Source: Paracoccus salsus
GTDB taxonomy: Bacteria; Pseudomonadota; Alphaproteobacteria; Rhodobacterales; Rhodobacteraceae
Assembly (NCBI RefSeq): GCF_021556615.1
Contig: NZ_JAKGGD010000005.1
Location: 1 to 64,000 of the forward strand
Direction: 5' to 3'
DNA length: 64,000 bases
A program made the position numbers and the translations under genes. Under the pieces are notes generated by a model. The model was given only the letters and a program-made list of their open reading frames with translations. It did not search any database and was not told the DNA's origin. Below, in pieces: positions 1 to 8,592 of the stretch (the first letter of the stretch is position 1; each line of letters begins with the position of its first letter).

Positions 1-39
1 CGAAACAGCAAAACCAAGTCCCGCTATCCCGTCCCTCAC
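1..39 (-). CDS. Start of an unidentified gene, cut by the left edge
   Basis: A minus-strand reading frame opens with a GTG at 39-37 and runs off the window after 13 codons (MRDGIAGLGFAVS...). A GGGAG ribosome binding site lies at 49-45, five bases before the GTG, and a sigma70-like promoter lies further upstream at 95-67. The few residues seen are small and hydrophobic, as in a signal peptide or first membrane segment, but no family can be named. It would lie downstream of msrQ on the same strand, with its own promoter. The start is inferred from the binding site and promoter only. Confidence 0.3.
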   Translation of the reverse strand, partial: MRDGIAGLGFAVS

Positions 40-66
40 AGCGTCTCCCGCCGTTCGGTGAAGCGG

Positions 67-95
67 TATTTACGGACCAGAACCAAAACCCGCAA
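67..95 (-). promoter_or_regulatory. Putative sigma70-type promoter for the left-edge gene
   Basis: Read on the minus strand, TTGCGG (95-90) and TAAATA (72-67) are separated by 17 bases, close to the consensus -35 and -10 boxes. The transcript would begin near base 60 and reach the GTG at 39 after about 20 bases. The AT-rich -10 box stands out in a GC-rich genome. Bases 96-165, between it and msrQ, hold no recognisable gene or terminator. Confidence 0.4.
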
Positions 96-165
96 GAGGG
101 TTTCGCGAAAAAATCGCCGCGGAAGCTGAAATCACTCTCAAGCCATTGTTACAGATATGTTTTTT

Positions 166-786
166 CTATGCCTTTTGTAGCGCGCCCCGTTTCAGCGGCC
201 GCGGGATTGCCACGCGCAGCCCCAGAAGCGACAGAATCACCAGCAGCCAGAAGCCGGGCGTGACCGGAAATGTCTTCAGCGCCCAGATCCAGTGCAGCGC
301 CACAAGCGGCGCGGCGATGTAGACAAGCCTGTGAAGGCGTCGCCACGCCTGCCCGCCCATGCGTCGGATCGCCAGATTGCTCGATGTCACGGCCAGAACC
401 GCCAGCAGCGTGAAGGCAGTCATCCCGAACAGCAGATAGGGGCGCTTCACGATGTCCTTGGCCATCTGGCCCCAGAGGAAGCCCATGTCCATCGACAGCC
501 ACGACAGCACATGCAGGCCCGCATAGGTAAAGCACAGCAATCCAAGCGCGCGCCGAAAGCGCATGAGACTGATGCCGCCGATCCGCAAGAGCGGCGTTAC
601 CGTCAGGCTCGCGACCAGGAAGTACAGCGCGGTGCGGCCGAGTCGGTGCTCGATATCGCGAATCGGATCGATCCCCAGGCCGCCCGCCACCGCGTCCCAG
701 ACCAGTAGCAGCAGCGGAACCAGACCGCCCAGCCAGACCGCCCAGACCGGCAGCCGCCTCAATGCATCGTTGACCTGCCTTATCAT
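166..786 (-). CDS. msrQ: MsrQ, haem-binding membrane subunit of the periplasmic methionine-sulfoxide reductase
   Basis: This 206-residue integral membrane protein of the YedZ/MsrQ (ferric-reductase-like) family passes electrons from the quinone pool or flavins to the molybdoenzyme MsrP, which repairs oxidised methionines in periplasmic proteins. Hydrophobic segments alternate with conserved histidine-bearing helices, for example TYAGLHVLSW and RLHRLVYIAAPLVALHWIW, which in the family supply the haem ligands. Length is normal. The ATG at 786-784 overlaps the msrP stop (TGA 788-786) by one base, so the two are translationally coupled. Reading further upstream in this frame is only an out-of-frame shadow of msrP. 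Confidence 0.93.
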   Translation of the reverse strand: MIRQVNDALRRLPVWAVWLGGLVPLLLLVWDAVAGGLGIDPIRDIEHRLGRTALYFLVASLTVTPLLRIGGISLMRFRRALGLLCFTYAGLHVLSWLSMDMGFLWGQMAKDIVKRPYLLFGMTAFTLLAVLAVTSSNLAIRRMGGQAWRRLHRLVYIAAPLVALHWIWALKTFPVTPGFWLLVILSLLGLRVAIPRPLKRGALQKA

Positions 787-1682
787 CAGTAGTGCTTCGC
801 CAGATCCATGCCCGCATACATCGAGGCAACCTGCTCGGCATAGCCATTGAACATCAGCGTCCTGTCTCGCCCCGCGAACAGGCCCGCACCGATGCGTCTC
901 TCGGTCGCCTGCGACCAGCGCGGATGGTTCACCTCGGGGTTCACATTGGCATAGAAGCCGTATTCCGAAGGCTGCAGCGCGTTCCAGGTCGCCAGGGGCT
1001 GCTTGTCGGTCAGCGTGATCTTCACGATCGACTTGATCGACTTGAAACCATATTTCCAGGGCACCACCAGCCGGATCGGTGCACCGTTCTGATTGGGCAA
1101 AGGATCGGAATAGAGGCCGGTGGCCAGGATCGTCAGCGGATGCATTGCCTCGTCCAGGCGCAGCCCCTCGCGGTAGGGCCAGTCCAGGATCGGCCGGGTC
1201 TGGCCCGGCATCTCGTCGGGGCGGAACAACGTCTCGAACGCGACGTATTTCGCGGAAGGCCGGACGCCCGCCTTTTCCAGCACCGAGGCAAGCGGCACGC
1301 CGATCCACGGGATCACCATCGACCATGCCTCGACACAGCGCAGCCGATAGATCCGTTCCTCAAGCGCATTCTCGGGCGCCAGATCCTCGACCGCGTAACT
1401 GCCCGGCCTCTCGACCATGCCGCCGATCTCGACCGACCATGGGTCGGTCGTCAGCGCCCCCGCATGGCGGGCGGGATCCTCCTTGCCGGTGCCGAATTCG
1501 TAGAAATTGTTGTAATTGGTGATCTCTTCCAGCGTATTCGGTGCCTGATCGGTCGAAAAACGCGACGGCCTGGCAGTCAGCGCCAGGGCCGGGGACGCCG
1601 CGAAGGCGGTGCACGCCGCAACAAACCCACGCCGACTGAGCCAGTCGGCCTTGGGGGTCACGTCAGACCATGAAAGTTTCAT
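786..1682 (-). CDS. msrP: MsrP, periplasmic molybdopterin methionine-sulfoxide reductase
   Basis: The catalytic subunit of MsrPQ reduces methionine sulfoxide in periplasmic proteins using a molybdenum-molybdopterin cofactor. The 298-residue protein starts with a twin-arginine signal (SRRGFV, Arg17-Arg18, then a hydrophobic stretch ending ALALTA), so it is exported folded. Cys116 in LRCVEAW fits the molybdenum ligand of the family, and the C-terminus ends with the usual [11 protein letters not shown]. The ATG at 1682 is chosen because GGAGGA lies just upstream; a start 12 codons earlier would spoil the Tat signal. msrQ follows with a one-base overlap. A DUF302 gene diverges 76 bases away. Confidence 0.95.
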   Translation of the reverse strand: MKLSWSDVTPKADWLSRRGFVAACTAFAASPALALTARPSRFSTDQAPNTLEEITNYNNFYEFGTGKEDPARHAGALTTDPWSVEIGGMVERPGSYAVEDLAPENALEERIYRLRCVEAWSMVIPWIGVPLASVLEKAGVRPSAKYVAFETLFRPDEMPGQTRPILDWPYREGLRLDEAMHPLTILATGLYSDPLPNQNGAPIRLVVPWKYGFKSIKSIVKITLTDKQPLATWNALQPSEYGFYANVNPEVNHPRWSQATERRIGAGLFAGRDRTLMFNGYAEQVASMYAGMDLAKHY

Positions 1683-1758
1683 ATTCTTCCTCCGATATGT
1701 CTTGCGTCGGCTACGCATGCTGACCCATCATCGCACAGTCACGATGAAGGAGGCTGAA

Positions 1759-2205
1759 ATGCGCATCACATTCCTATTACCCTTCGTACTTGCCGGGCTG
1801 TCTGTTACCGCCCATGCCGAAAGCCCGGCGTTAACGCATCAGGTCGAGGGTGAGTTCGACGACGTCGCATTCGCTGTCGAGAACGCCATCATCAACGCCG
1901 GGCTGGTCATCGACCATCGCAGCTTCGTCGGCGAGATGCTGGCGCGAACCAAGGAGGATGTCGGCGGGTCGGATGACCTTTTCACGAAGGCGGACGTCTT
2001 CACCTTCTGCTCGGCCATCGTGTCGCGGCAGGTCATGGAAGCCGACATCATGAACATCCAGCACTGCCCGTATTCGATCTTCATGTTCGAAGCGGCGGAC
2101 GCACCCGGCACCATCACGGTGGGCCGGCGCGACTACGGTCCTTCGATGGAACCCGTGGCCGAGATGCTGGACGACATCATCGCCGAGGCGCTGGCGCTGA
2201 ACTGA
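1759..2205 (+). CDS. Secreted DUF302-family protein
   Basis: A 148-residue protein with a cleavable signal peptide (MRITFLLPFVLAGLSVTAHA) and a DUF302-like body. DUF302 proteins are small alpha/beta proteins of unknown biochemical role, sometimes found beside sulfur, metal or redox genes. Here a possible Cys pair can be seen in TFCSAI and QHCPYS. The ATG at 1759 follows AAGGAGG. The gene diverges from msrPQ across a short intergenic region, so the two may respond to the same oxidative signal; that is inference. Family assignment is fairly safe, function unknown. Confidence 0.75.
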   Translation: MRITFLLPFVLAGLSVTAHAESPALTHQVEGEFDDVAFAVENAIINAGLVIDHRSFVGEMLARTKEDVGGSDDLFTKADVFTFCSAIVSRQVMEADIMNIQHCPYSIFMFEAADAPGTITVGRRDYGPSMEPVAEMLDDIIAEALALN

Positions 2206-2289
2206 GCCGCCATACTCATCGCGGGTGGCGCAGCTTGCGCCCCTGCGAACGGCGGCAGAGATCCCTGACGCCCCGCCCGCCGGCGTTGC

Positions 2290-4338
2290 TCAGCCTTCCG
2301 TGATTTCCCGCAGGAAGGCGTCGGCGAAGCGATCGAGGCGTGGCGCATCCAGATGACGGGCCAGCGCGGCCTTGTCTGCGGGATGCGTTTCGGCAATGCG
2401 GCGCAGTTGCGCGGTCGAGCATGACAGCGGCTTTTCGGTCCCGTCCTCGCCACGGGCCAATCGCTTCTGGACGTCGATCAGCCGGTCGAACAACGCGCCT
2501 TCCGGGCGACCCGCAAGCGCGCGCCGGTGCGGATGCATGTCGGGTTGATCGCCGGCGATCACCGAGAGGAACTCGCGCCCGTAGCTTTCCAGCTTCTTTG
2601 CGCCGACGCCGTTCACCTGGGCCATCTGATCCAGCGTCTGCGGACGGCTTTGCGCCATCTGGATCAGTGTCCGGTCGGGGAAGATGACATAGGCGGGCAC
2701 GCGCGCCGCCTCGGCCAGGGCGCGGCGCTTGGACTTCAGCGCCGACAGCAGCGGCTCGTCCTCTTCCGACACCTGTGTATGCACGACATTCGCGGCCTTG
2801 GCCCGCAGGGTGGTGTCACGGCGCAGCGTCACGCTGGATTCGCCCCGCAGGATCGGGTGCGCGGCCTCGGTCAGGAACAGCGCACCGTGACGATCCGGGT
2901 CGGGGCGGCACAGATCCAGTCCCATCATCTGCCGGAAGATTGCCTGCCACTGTCCGCGCGTGTGGTCGCGGCCGACACCAAAGGTCGGCAGCTTGTCATG
3001 GCCGCGTTCGCGGATTTTCTCGGTCGCGTTGCCGGTCAGGATATCGATAAGGTGGCCCGCACCGAACCATTCTCCTGTTCGCAGCATCGCGGACAGCGCC
3101 ATGCGCACGGCCTGCGTACCGTCGAACAGCCTGGGCGGCGACAGGCACAGATCGCAATTGCCGCAATCCTCGGGCAGATGCTCGCCGAAATAGGCCAGCA
3201 GTCGCTTGCGCCGACAGCCGGTGGCCTCCGCCAGCCCCAGCAGCGCGTTCAGCCGCGCATGGTCTGCGCCCTTGCGCGCCGATTCCGCCAGACCCTCATC
3301 GACCTGGACGCGGCGCAGGCGGATGTCGTCAGGCCCATACAGGGTCAGCGTCTCGGCCGGATCGCCGTCTCGGCCGGCGCGACCGATTTCCTGATAGTAG
3401 GATTCGATGCTCTTGGGCAGGTCCGCATGCAAGACCCAGCGAATGTCGGGCTTGTCGATGCCCATGCCGAAGGCCACTGTCGCGACCACGATCAGCCCGT
3501 CTTCTCGCTGAAACCGGCCCTCGACCTCGCGGCGGCGGTCGGCCTCCATGCCGCCATGATAGGCGACCGCGCTGTGGCCTTCGGCGGTCAGCGCCGCGGC
3601 CAGCGTCTCGGTTCTTGCCCGGCTGGCGCAATAGACGATGCCGGACTGGCCGCGCCGGGCCGCCACGAACGCCAGCAACTGCGTGCGCGGGCTGTCCTTT
3701 GGCTGGAATGCCAGGCGGATGTTCGGACGGTCAAATCCGCGCAGGAAGGTCGTGGGCTCCTGCCCCTCGAACAGGCGCGTGACGATCTCGGCGCGCGTCT
3801 CGGCGTCGGCGGTGGCGGTAAAGGCCGACAGAGGAACCGCCAGGACGCGCTTCAGCTCGCCGATGCGCAGATAGTCCGGGCGGAAGTCGTGGCCCCACTG
3901 GCTGACGCAATGCGCCTCGTCCACGGCGATCGCGGTGACGCCCGCGCGGCGCAGCAGGGCGACCGTCCCGCCAGAGGCCAGGCGTTCTGGCGCCATGTAC
4001 AGAAGTTTCAGTTCGCCCAGACCAAGCGCCTCGAGGACGGCGTCGGTCTCGTCCTGGGTGTTCCCGCTGGTCAGCGCGCCCGCCCCCACGCCCGCAGCGC
4101 GCAGGGCCCGCACCTGATCGCGCATCAGGGCGATCAGCGGCGATATCACCACCGTCACCCCTTCGCGCATCAATGCCGGAAGCTGATAGCAAAGCGACTT
4201 GCCGCCGCCGGTCGGCATGATCGCCAGAACATCCTGTCCCGCCGCGACAGCCTCGACGATCTCGCCCTGACCGGGCCGGAAGCCGTCAAACCCCCAAACC
4301 TGCCGCAGAAGATCCCCCGCCACCACGTCCCTCGGCAT
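2290..4338 (-). CDS. recQ: RecQ ATP-dependent DNA helicase
   Basis: A 3'-5' superfamily 2 DNA helicase of recombination and replication-fork repair. It shows Walker A (MPTGGGKS, near residue 42), a DEAH box followed by CVSQWGHDFRPDY, the helicase C domain with QEIGRAGRDG, and the RecQ zinc module (CRRKRLLAYFGE ... CGNCDLC, four cysteines). A C-terminal HRDC domain lies around VNGVGAKKLESYG. At 682 residues it is slightly longer than the E. coli enzyme. The ATG at 4338 overlaps the yggT stop (TGATG). A GTG one codon earlier is the alternative start. Bases 2206-2289 downstream hold nothing recognisable. Confidence 0.95.
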   Translation of the reverse strand: MPRDVVAGDLLRQVWGFDGFRPGQGEIVEAVAAGQDVLAIMPTGGGKSLCYQLPALMREGVTVVISPLIALMRDQVRALRAAGVGAGALTSGNTQDETDAVLEALGLGELKLLYMAPERLASGGTVALLRRAGVTAIAVDEAHCVSQWGHDFRPDYLRIGELKRVLAVPLSAFTATADAETRAEIVTRLFEGQEPTTFLRGFDRPNIRLAFQPKDSPRTQLLAFVAARRGQSGIVYCASRARTETLAAALTAEGHSAVAYHGGMEADRRREVEGRFQREDGLIVVATVAFGMGIDKPDIRWVLHADLPKSIESYYQEIGRAGRDGDPAETLTLYGPDDIRLRRVQVDEGLAESARKGADHARLNALLGLAEATGCRRKRLLAYFGEHLPEDCGNCDLCLSPPRLFDGTQAVRMALSAMLRTGEWFGAGHLIDILTGNATEKIRERGHDKLPTFGVGRDHTRGQWQAIFRQMMGLDLCRPDPDRHGALFLTEAAHPILRGESSVTLRRDTTLRAKAANVVHTQVSEEDEPLLSALKSKRRALAEAARVPAYVIFPDRTLIQMAQSRPQTLDQMAQVNGVGAKKLESYGREFLSVIAGDQPDMHPHRRALAGRPEGALFDRLIDVQKRLARGEDGTEKPLSCSTAQLRRIAETHPADKAALARHLDAPRLDRFADAFLREITEG

Positions 4339-4631
4339 CACATGCCGTAGAAGAAGCCGGCGTTGTTGGCCAGGGCGCGCTGCAGAACGATGATGATGAT
4401 GAAGACGACCAGCGGGGCCAGATCCAGCCCGCCGGTATTGGGCAGGATGTTGCGGACCGGTCGATAGATCGGTTCAAGCAGGCGGTTCAGCCCGTCCCAG
4501 ATCTGTGCGACCAGCGGTTGCCGCAGGTTCAGCACCTGGAAGTTGATGAGCCACGACATGATGATGTGGACGATCATCACGAACCACACCACCTGCAGGA
4601 TCAGTTGCAGTGCCTCGTACAGCGTTCCCAT
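4338..4631 (-). CDS. yggT: YggT-family membrane protein
   Basis: A 97-residue YggT protein: two hydrophobic segments (VVWFVMIVHIIMSWLI and LAPLVVFIIIIVLQRAL) flank the conserved loop with NRLLEPIYRPVRNILP. The family is widespread in bacteria and plastids and has been linked to osmotic tolerance and envelope or division processes, but the molecular function is not settled. The ATG at 4629-4631 fits the family N-terminus. Its last codon and stop overlap the recQ start, so the two genes form a small operon. Confidence 0.9.
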   Translation of the reverse strand: MGTLYEALQLILQVVWFVMIVHIIMSWLINFQVLNLRQPLVAQIWDGLNRLLEPIYRPVRNILPNTGGLDLAPLVVFIIIIVLQRALANNAGFFYGM

Positions 4632-4763
4632 CGTGTCCTCTTTGCAGCCGTCGGGCCCTGTATGGCGGCGGGGGCGTGCGGGTGCAACCCGGTTGCCGCA
4701 GCGTCCGGGTTGACGATGCCGTGGCAGAGAGGCAGGCCGTGCCCGTCCAGAACGGGGTTGCTC

Positions 4764-5324
4764 ATGTATCCGCTGATCCGATTTGCCAAGGAAATGATCA
4801 AGTTTCGCAACGCGCCGGCACTTGCGCCGCTCGAGGCGCATGTGTCCACCCATATGTGCTGGCCCTGGGATCTGGATCCGTGGATCGAACTGAACAACGG
4901 CCGCACGCTGACCCTGTTCGACCTTGGCCGCATCCCGATGGCGCACCGGGCCGGTCTGACCCGGGTTCTTCCGGCCAATGGCTGGGGCATCACGGTAGCG
5001 GGCAACTCGACCCGTTACCGGCGGCGCATCCGCATGTTCGACCGTTTCACCATGATCTCTCGCATGATCGGCTGGGATGACCGCTTCGCATATATGGAGC
5101 AATCCATGTGGAAGGGCGGCGAATGCTGCAATCACATGCTGCTGCGGTCGGCGTTCACCTCGGCGCAGGGGATCGTGCCGCCCGCAAGGGTCCTGGAGGC
5201 CCTGGGTCACAGGATGGACAGCCCCGCGCTGCCGGATTGGGTGCAGGCCTGGATCGATGCCGACGCGCAGCGGCCCTGGCCGCCCGAAATCCCGCCCGAG
5301 GCGAAACGCCACTTGCCAGCCTAG
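4764..5324 (+). CDS. Hotdog-fold acyl-CoA thioesterase-like protein (4HBT_2/THEM6 type)
   Basis: A 186-residue protein with features of the 4HBT_2 thioesterase-like group related to eukaryotic THEM6: THMCWPWDLDPWIELNNGRTLTLFDLGR near residues 30-57, corresponding to the DxNxHxNNxxY region of hotdog thioesterases, and a later MISRMIGWDDRFAYMEQSMW block. It probably cleaves acyl-CoA thioesters, with unknown substrate. The start at 4764 matches the family N-terminus; the upstream binding site is weak (GGGG). Divergent from yggT, and followed closely by an MFS transporter. Confidence 0.7.
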   Translation: MYPLIRFAKEMIKFRNAPALAPLEAHVSTHMCWPWDLDPWIELNNGRTLTLFDLGRIPMAHRAGLTRVLPANGWGITVAGNSTRYRRRIRMFDRFTMISRMIGWDDRFAYMEQSMWKGGECCNHMLLRSAFTSAQGIVPPARVLEALGHRMDSPALPDWVQAWIDADAQRPWPPEIPPEAKRHLPA

Positions 5325-5369
5325 CCCCGCTTCGGCCTTATGAGCGCGCAGGGCAGGAAGGGCGGCAGG

Positions 5370-6740
5370 ATGCAGCGCAGGCGGATCTGGGGCTGGTGGT
5401 TTTTCGATTGGGCCAGCCAGCCTTATTCGACGCTGCTGCTGACTTTCGTCTTCTCGGTCTATTTCGCGGATGTCGCCAAACATCACTTCATGACCATCGG
5501 TGCCAGCAGCACGCTGGCCGGCGCGCAGGCTCAGGCCCTGTGGGGCTATGGGCTGTCGATCAGCGGCCTTGTAATCGCGGCGCTGGCGCCGGTGCTTGGC
5601 GCGATCGCGGACACATCCGGGCGCAGGATGCCATGGATCTGGCTGTTTTCCGGCATCTATGTCTTCGGCGCCACGGGCCTGTGGCTGCTGATGCCGGAAC
5701 AGCCCGCGCTGATCCAGGCGGTGATCCTGTTCGGGATCGGCCTGATCGGGATGGAGTTCGCGACGATCTTCACCAATGCCCTGCTGCCAGGACTTGCGCC
5801 CCGTTCCGAGACCGGGCGCATTTCGGGGTCAGGCTATGCGTTCGGCTATCTCGGCGGAGTCGTGGCGCTGGTCATCATGCTTGCGGCCTTCCAGGAAACG
5901 CCAACGGGCCGCACCCTGGTCGGGCTCGAGCCGCTGTTCGGCCTTGATGCGGCGCAGCGCGAGGGCACGCGCTTCGTCGGTCCGTTCGTGGCACTTTGGT
6001 ACATCGTGTTCATGGTGCCGTTCTTCCTTTGGGTCAAGGAACCACCCGGACCGCGCGCGCCGATCCGGCTTCGCGTGGCGCTGCTTGACCTGTGGTTGCT
6101 GCTCCGCAGCCTGCGCCACCGTCGCAGCCTTGCGAGCTGGCTGGGCTCGTCGATGCTGTCGCGCGATGCGTTGAACGCGCTTTACGGGTTTGGCGGGGTC
6201 TATGCCGGCACCGTGCTGGGCTGGCCGGTGTTCCTGGTCGGCGTGTTCGGGGTGATCAGCGCGATCGCGGCCGCGATCATCAGCTGGCTGGGCGGCCGGG
6301 CCGATCGCCGCTGGGGCCCGCGCCCTGTCATCATCGCCTGCACGCTGGCCCTGATCCTCGTCTGCATGACGATCGTCGGCATGGACCGCCAGAGCCTTTA
6401 CGGCATGGCGCTGCCCCGGGCACCGCTGCTTGCCGGGCTGCATGCTCCCGACCTGATCTTCTTTGCCTGCGGCGTGCTGATCGGCGGCGCGGGCGGCGCG
6501 CTGCAAGCCGCCAGCCGGACGATGATGGTCCGTCACACCACCGAAGAGCGCGCCACGGAAGGCTTCGGACTGTACGCGCTGTCAGGCAAGGCGACCGCCT
6601 TCCTGGCACCGTTCCTGATCGCCACCGTGACCGATCTGACAGGCGACCAGCGCATCGGAATCTCTCCGTTGATCGTGATGTTTCTTCTGGCGCTGGTTCT
6701 GCTAGGTTGGGTCAGACCAGAAGGAGAGGCAAGGCAGTGA
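5370..6740 (+). CDS. MFS transporter, UMF1/Atg22-like
   Basis: A 456-residue, roughly 12-helix transporter of the UMF1 family, related to the fungal vacuolar effluxer Atg22. The N-terminus RIWGWWFFDWASQPYSTLLLTFVFSVYF is the family hallmark (Trp-Ala-X-X-Pro-(Y/F) region), and RISGSGYAFGYLGGVVAL marks the fifth helix region. Substrates in bacteria are not well established. I prefer the ATG at 5370, since GGAAGGGCGG precedes it; an in-frame ATG at 5340 would add ten charged residues. The stop overlaps the GTG start of mepA. Confidence 0.8.
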   Translation: MQRRRIWGWWFFDWASQPYSTLLLTFVFSVYFADVAKHHFMTIGASSTLAGAQAQALWGYGLSISGLVIAALAPVLGAIADTSGRRMPWIWLFSGIYVFGATGLWLLMPEQPALIQAVILFGIGLIGMEFATIFTNALLPGLAPRSETGRISGSGYAFGYLGGVVALVIMLAAFQETPTGRTLVGLEPLFGLDAAQREGTRFVGPFVALWYIVFMVPFFLWVKEPPGPRAPIRLRVALLDLWLLLRSLRHRRSLASWLGSSMLSRDALNALYGFGGVYAGTVLGWPVFLVGVFGVISAIAAAIISWLGGRADRRWGPRPVIIACTLALILVCMTIVGMDRQSLYGMALPRAPLLAGLHAPDLIFFACGVLIGGAGGALQAASRTMMVRHTTEERATEGFGLYALSGKATAFLAPFLIATVTDLTGDQRIGISPLIVMFLLALVLLGWVRPEGEARQ

Positions 6741-7600
6741 TCCGAGAAATCCTGGCCGCCGCCGCCATCATGGCGGGGCTGGCGGCGCCCGCGATGTCCG
6801 ACCCGATCGCCAAGGACGTGTTCGGAAGTTTCAGAAACGCCTCGCAAGGGCCGGCCGTATCGATCGGCTACTATTCCAAGGGCTGCGGACAGGGCTTCGT
6901 GCAACTGCCCGAAAGCGGACCCAGCTGGCAGGCGATGCGCCTGTCGCGCAACCGCAACTGGGGCCATCCCGAGATGATCAATTTCCTGGTCGGACTGTCC
7001 CAGGCCGCGCAGCAGGCAGGCTGGCGCGGGCTTTACATCGGCGATATCAGCCAGCCGCGCGGCGGCCCGATGCTGTCGGGCCATGCAAGCCACCAGCTGG
7101 GGCTCGACGCCGATATCTGGATGCTGCCGCCCTCGTCGCTGAACCTGTCGCCGGCGCAGCGCGAGAGCGTGTCATCGGTTTCCGCCGTCGCCAGGGGCGG
7201 CACGGCCCTGTCGTCGAATTTCAATGGCGGACATATGGCGATCATGCGCGCCGCCGCGCGCGACGCGCGCGTCGAGCGGATATTCACCGATCCCGTCGTC
7301 AAGGTCGCCATGTGCCAGCTTGAGAAAGGCGATCGCAGTTGGCTGCGCAAGGTCCGTCCGCTGAACGGACATGACTACCATTTCCACGTCCGGCTGACCT
7401 GTCCGCGCGGATCGATCTGCAGGGACCAGGATTCCCCCCCGCGCGGCGACGGCTGCGCCGAGGCAGCAGAATGGATCAAGAACCGTATTGATCCAGGCCG
7501 CGTGAAACCCACGCCTCCGGATCCCGATTACCGCCATCCGCGCAGCTACCGGCTGAGCGAACTGCCCGCGCAATGCCGAACCGTCGCAACAGCGCCCTGA
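6737..7600 (+). CDS. mepA: MepA, penicillin-insensitive murein endopeptidase
   Basis: A periplasmic LAS-type zinc endopeptidase that cleaves D-Ala-meso-DAP (4-3) and DAP-DAP (3-3) peptidoglycan cross-links. The 287-residue protein has a signal peptide (to about AMSDP) and both metal-binding motifs: GHASHQLGLDADIW and, near the C-terminus, HDYHFHVRLTCP. It begins at a GTG (6737-6739) that overlaps the preceding stop as GTGA. The family length is about 270-290. The next gene starts inside its last 28 bases, so both are probably one transcription unit with the MFS gene. Confidence 0.93.
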   Translation: MIREILAAAAIMAGLAAPAMSDPIAKDVFGSFRNASQGPAVSIGYYSKGCGQGFVQLPESGPSWQAMRLSRNRNWGHPEMINFLVGLSQAAQQAGWRGLYIGDISQPRGGPMLSGHASHQLGLDADIWMLPPSSLNLSPAQRESVSSVSAVARGGTALSSNFNGGHMAIMRAAARDARVERIFTDPVVKVAMCQLEKGDRSWLRKVRPLNGHDYHFHVRLTCPRGSICRDQDSPPRGDGCAEAAEWIKNRIDPGRVKPTPPDPDYRHPRSYRLSELPAQCRTVATAP

Positions 7601-8472
7601 TCGCGTTTCTTTCGGTTTTCCTGATGGCGGCCGGCAGCCTTGCGGCGCCGGCCGCGACGCTGGAATATGTCGGAACCTTCGTGTGGCATGGCGGCGAGGG
7701 CAGTTTCGGAGGGTTTTCCGGGATCGAGGTCAGCCCCGATGGCAACGGTTTTCACGCGCTGAGCGACCGCGCCTATCTGTATTGGGGCAGCATCGAGCGC
7801 GATCCGCAGGGCCGGATCCGAGGCCTCGACGTGGCCGGGCGGGCGCATCTCAAGGACAGCAAGGGCGAGGCCCTGAAACCCGGCTATCTCGGCGACAGCG
7901 AAGGGCTTGCCATCGGCCAGGACGGCCGCATCTGGGTCAGCTTCGAAGGTCTGGACCGCATCGCGGCCTATGACGATCCCGACGCCCCCGCCACTCGCCA
8001 GCCGCGACCGCCGGAAACCCCCGGAATGCGGCTGAATGCGGGGCTGGAGGCCTTGGCGATCCGTGACGATGGCAGCCTGATCGCAGTGCCAGAGCGTTCG
8101 GGTCGCGAAAGCTGGCCCTTTCCGGTTCTGCACTACAAGGATCGCGAGTGGAGCACCCTGACCCATATTCGCCGCGATCCGCGTTGGCTGCCGGTGGGCG
8201 CGGATTTCGGACCGGACGGGTTCTTCTATCTGCTCGAGCGTGACTTCCACGGCCTGTTCGGTTTTTCCTCGCGGGTGCGCCGCATGCGCCTTTCGGAAGA
8301 CGGCCCGCAGGACGAGCAGGTCCTGTTGACGACAAAACCCCTGCAATACGACAATCTGGAAGGATTGTCGGTCTGGCATGATGGCCAGGGTATCCGGCTG
8401 ACCATGATCTCGGACGACAATTTCCTGATCGTGCAGCGCACCGAACTGGTCGAATACCGGCTACGCGACTGA
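7573..8472 (+). CDS. Secreted phytase-like beta-propeller protein
   Basis: A 299-residue exported protein (signal peptide to about AAPAATLEY) of the esterase-like activity of phytase group. FSGIEVSPDGNGFHALSDRAYL, DSEGLAI, GLEALAI and DNLEGLSVW are the repeated blade motifs with the conserved glutamates of that family. Enzymatic activity of this group is poorly defined; 'phytase-like' describes the fold, not a proven reaction. The ATG at 7573 lies within mepA in another frame (28-base overlap). No paralogue or partner is seen nearby. Confidence 0.75.
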   Translation: MPNRRNSALIAFLSVFLMAAGSLAAPAATLEYVGTFVWHGGEGSFGGFSGIEVSPDGNGFHALSDRAYLYWGSIERDPQGRIRGLDVAGRAHLKDSKGEALKPGYLGDSEGLAIGQDGRIWVSFEGLDRIAAYDDPDAPATRQPRPPETPGMRLNAGLEALAIRDDGSLIAVPERSGRESWPFPVLHYKDREWSTLTHIRRDPRWLPVGADFGPDGFFYLLERDFHGLFGFSSRVRRMRLSEDGPQDEQVLLTTKPLQYDNLEGLSVWHDGQGIRLTMISDDNFLIVQRTELVEYRLRD

Positions 8473-8505
8473 ACCGGCTGACAGGCTGGACACGGGTGCC
8501 GCGCA

Positions 8506-8534
8506 TTGACAGCCACGGTCCGCCCGCGTATCTG
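8506..8534 (+). promoter_or_regulatory. Strong sigma70-like promoter for the queuosine-precursor transporter
   Basis: A perfect -35 box TTGACA (8506-8511) is followed after 17 bases by TATCTG (8529-8534). Transcription would begin near 8541, giving a leader of about 50 bases before the ATG at 8593. The leader contains the palindrome CCCGATCGGG (8544-8553) and a hairpin of TTCCG (8563-8567) with CGGAA (8581-8585), the second arm ending eight bases before the start codon. Confidence 0.5.
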
Positions 8535-8592
8535 CCCGGCTGTCCCGATCGGGGCCGAGTTGTTCCGCGACCTTGTAAAACGGAAATCTGAC

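Noticed and set aside
166..1326. A 386-residue fusion reading for msrQ
   Set aside because: The first 180 codons are an out-of-frame shadow of msrP; the true MsrQ begins at 786 with the TGATG overlap.
2527..4350. 607-codon open frame opposite recQ
   Set aside because: It is antisense to a full RecQ helicase and has no recognisable motif.
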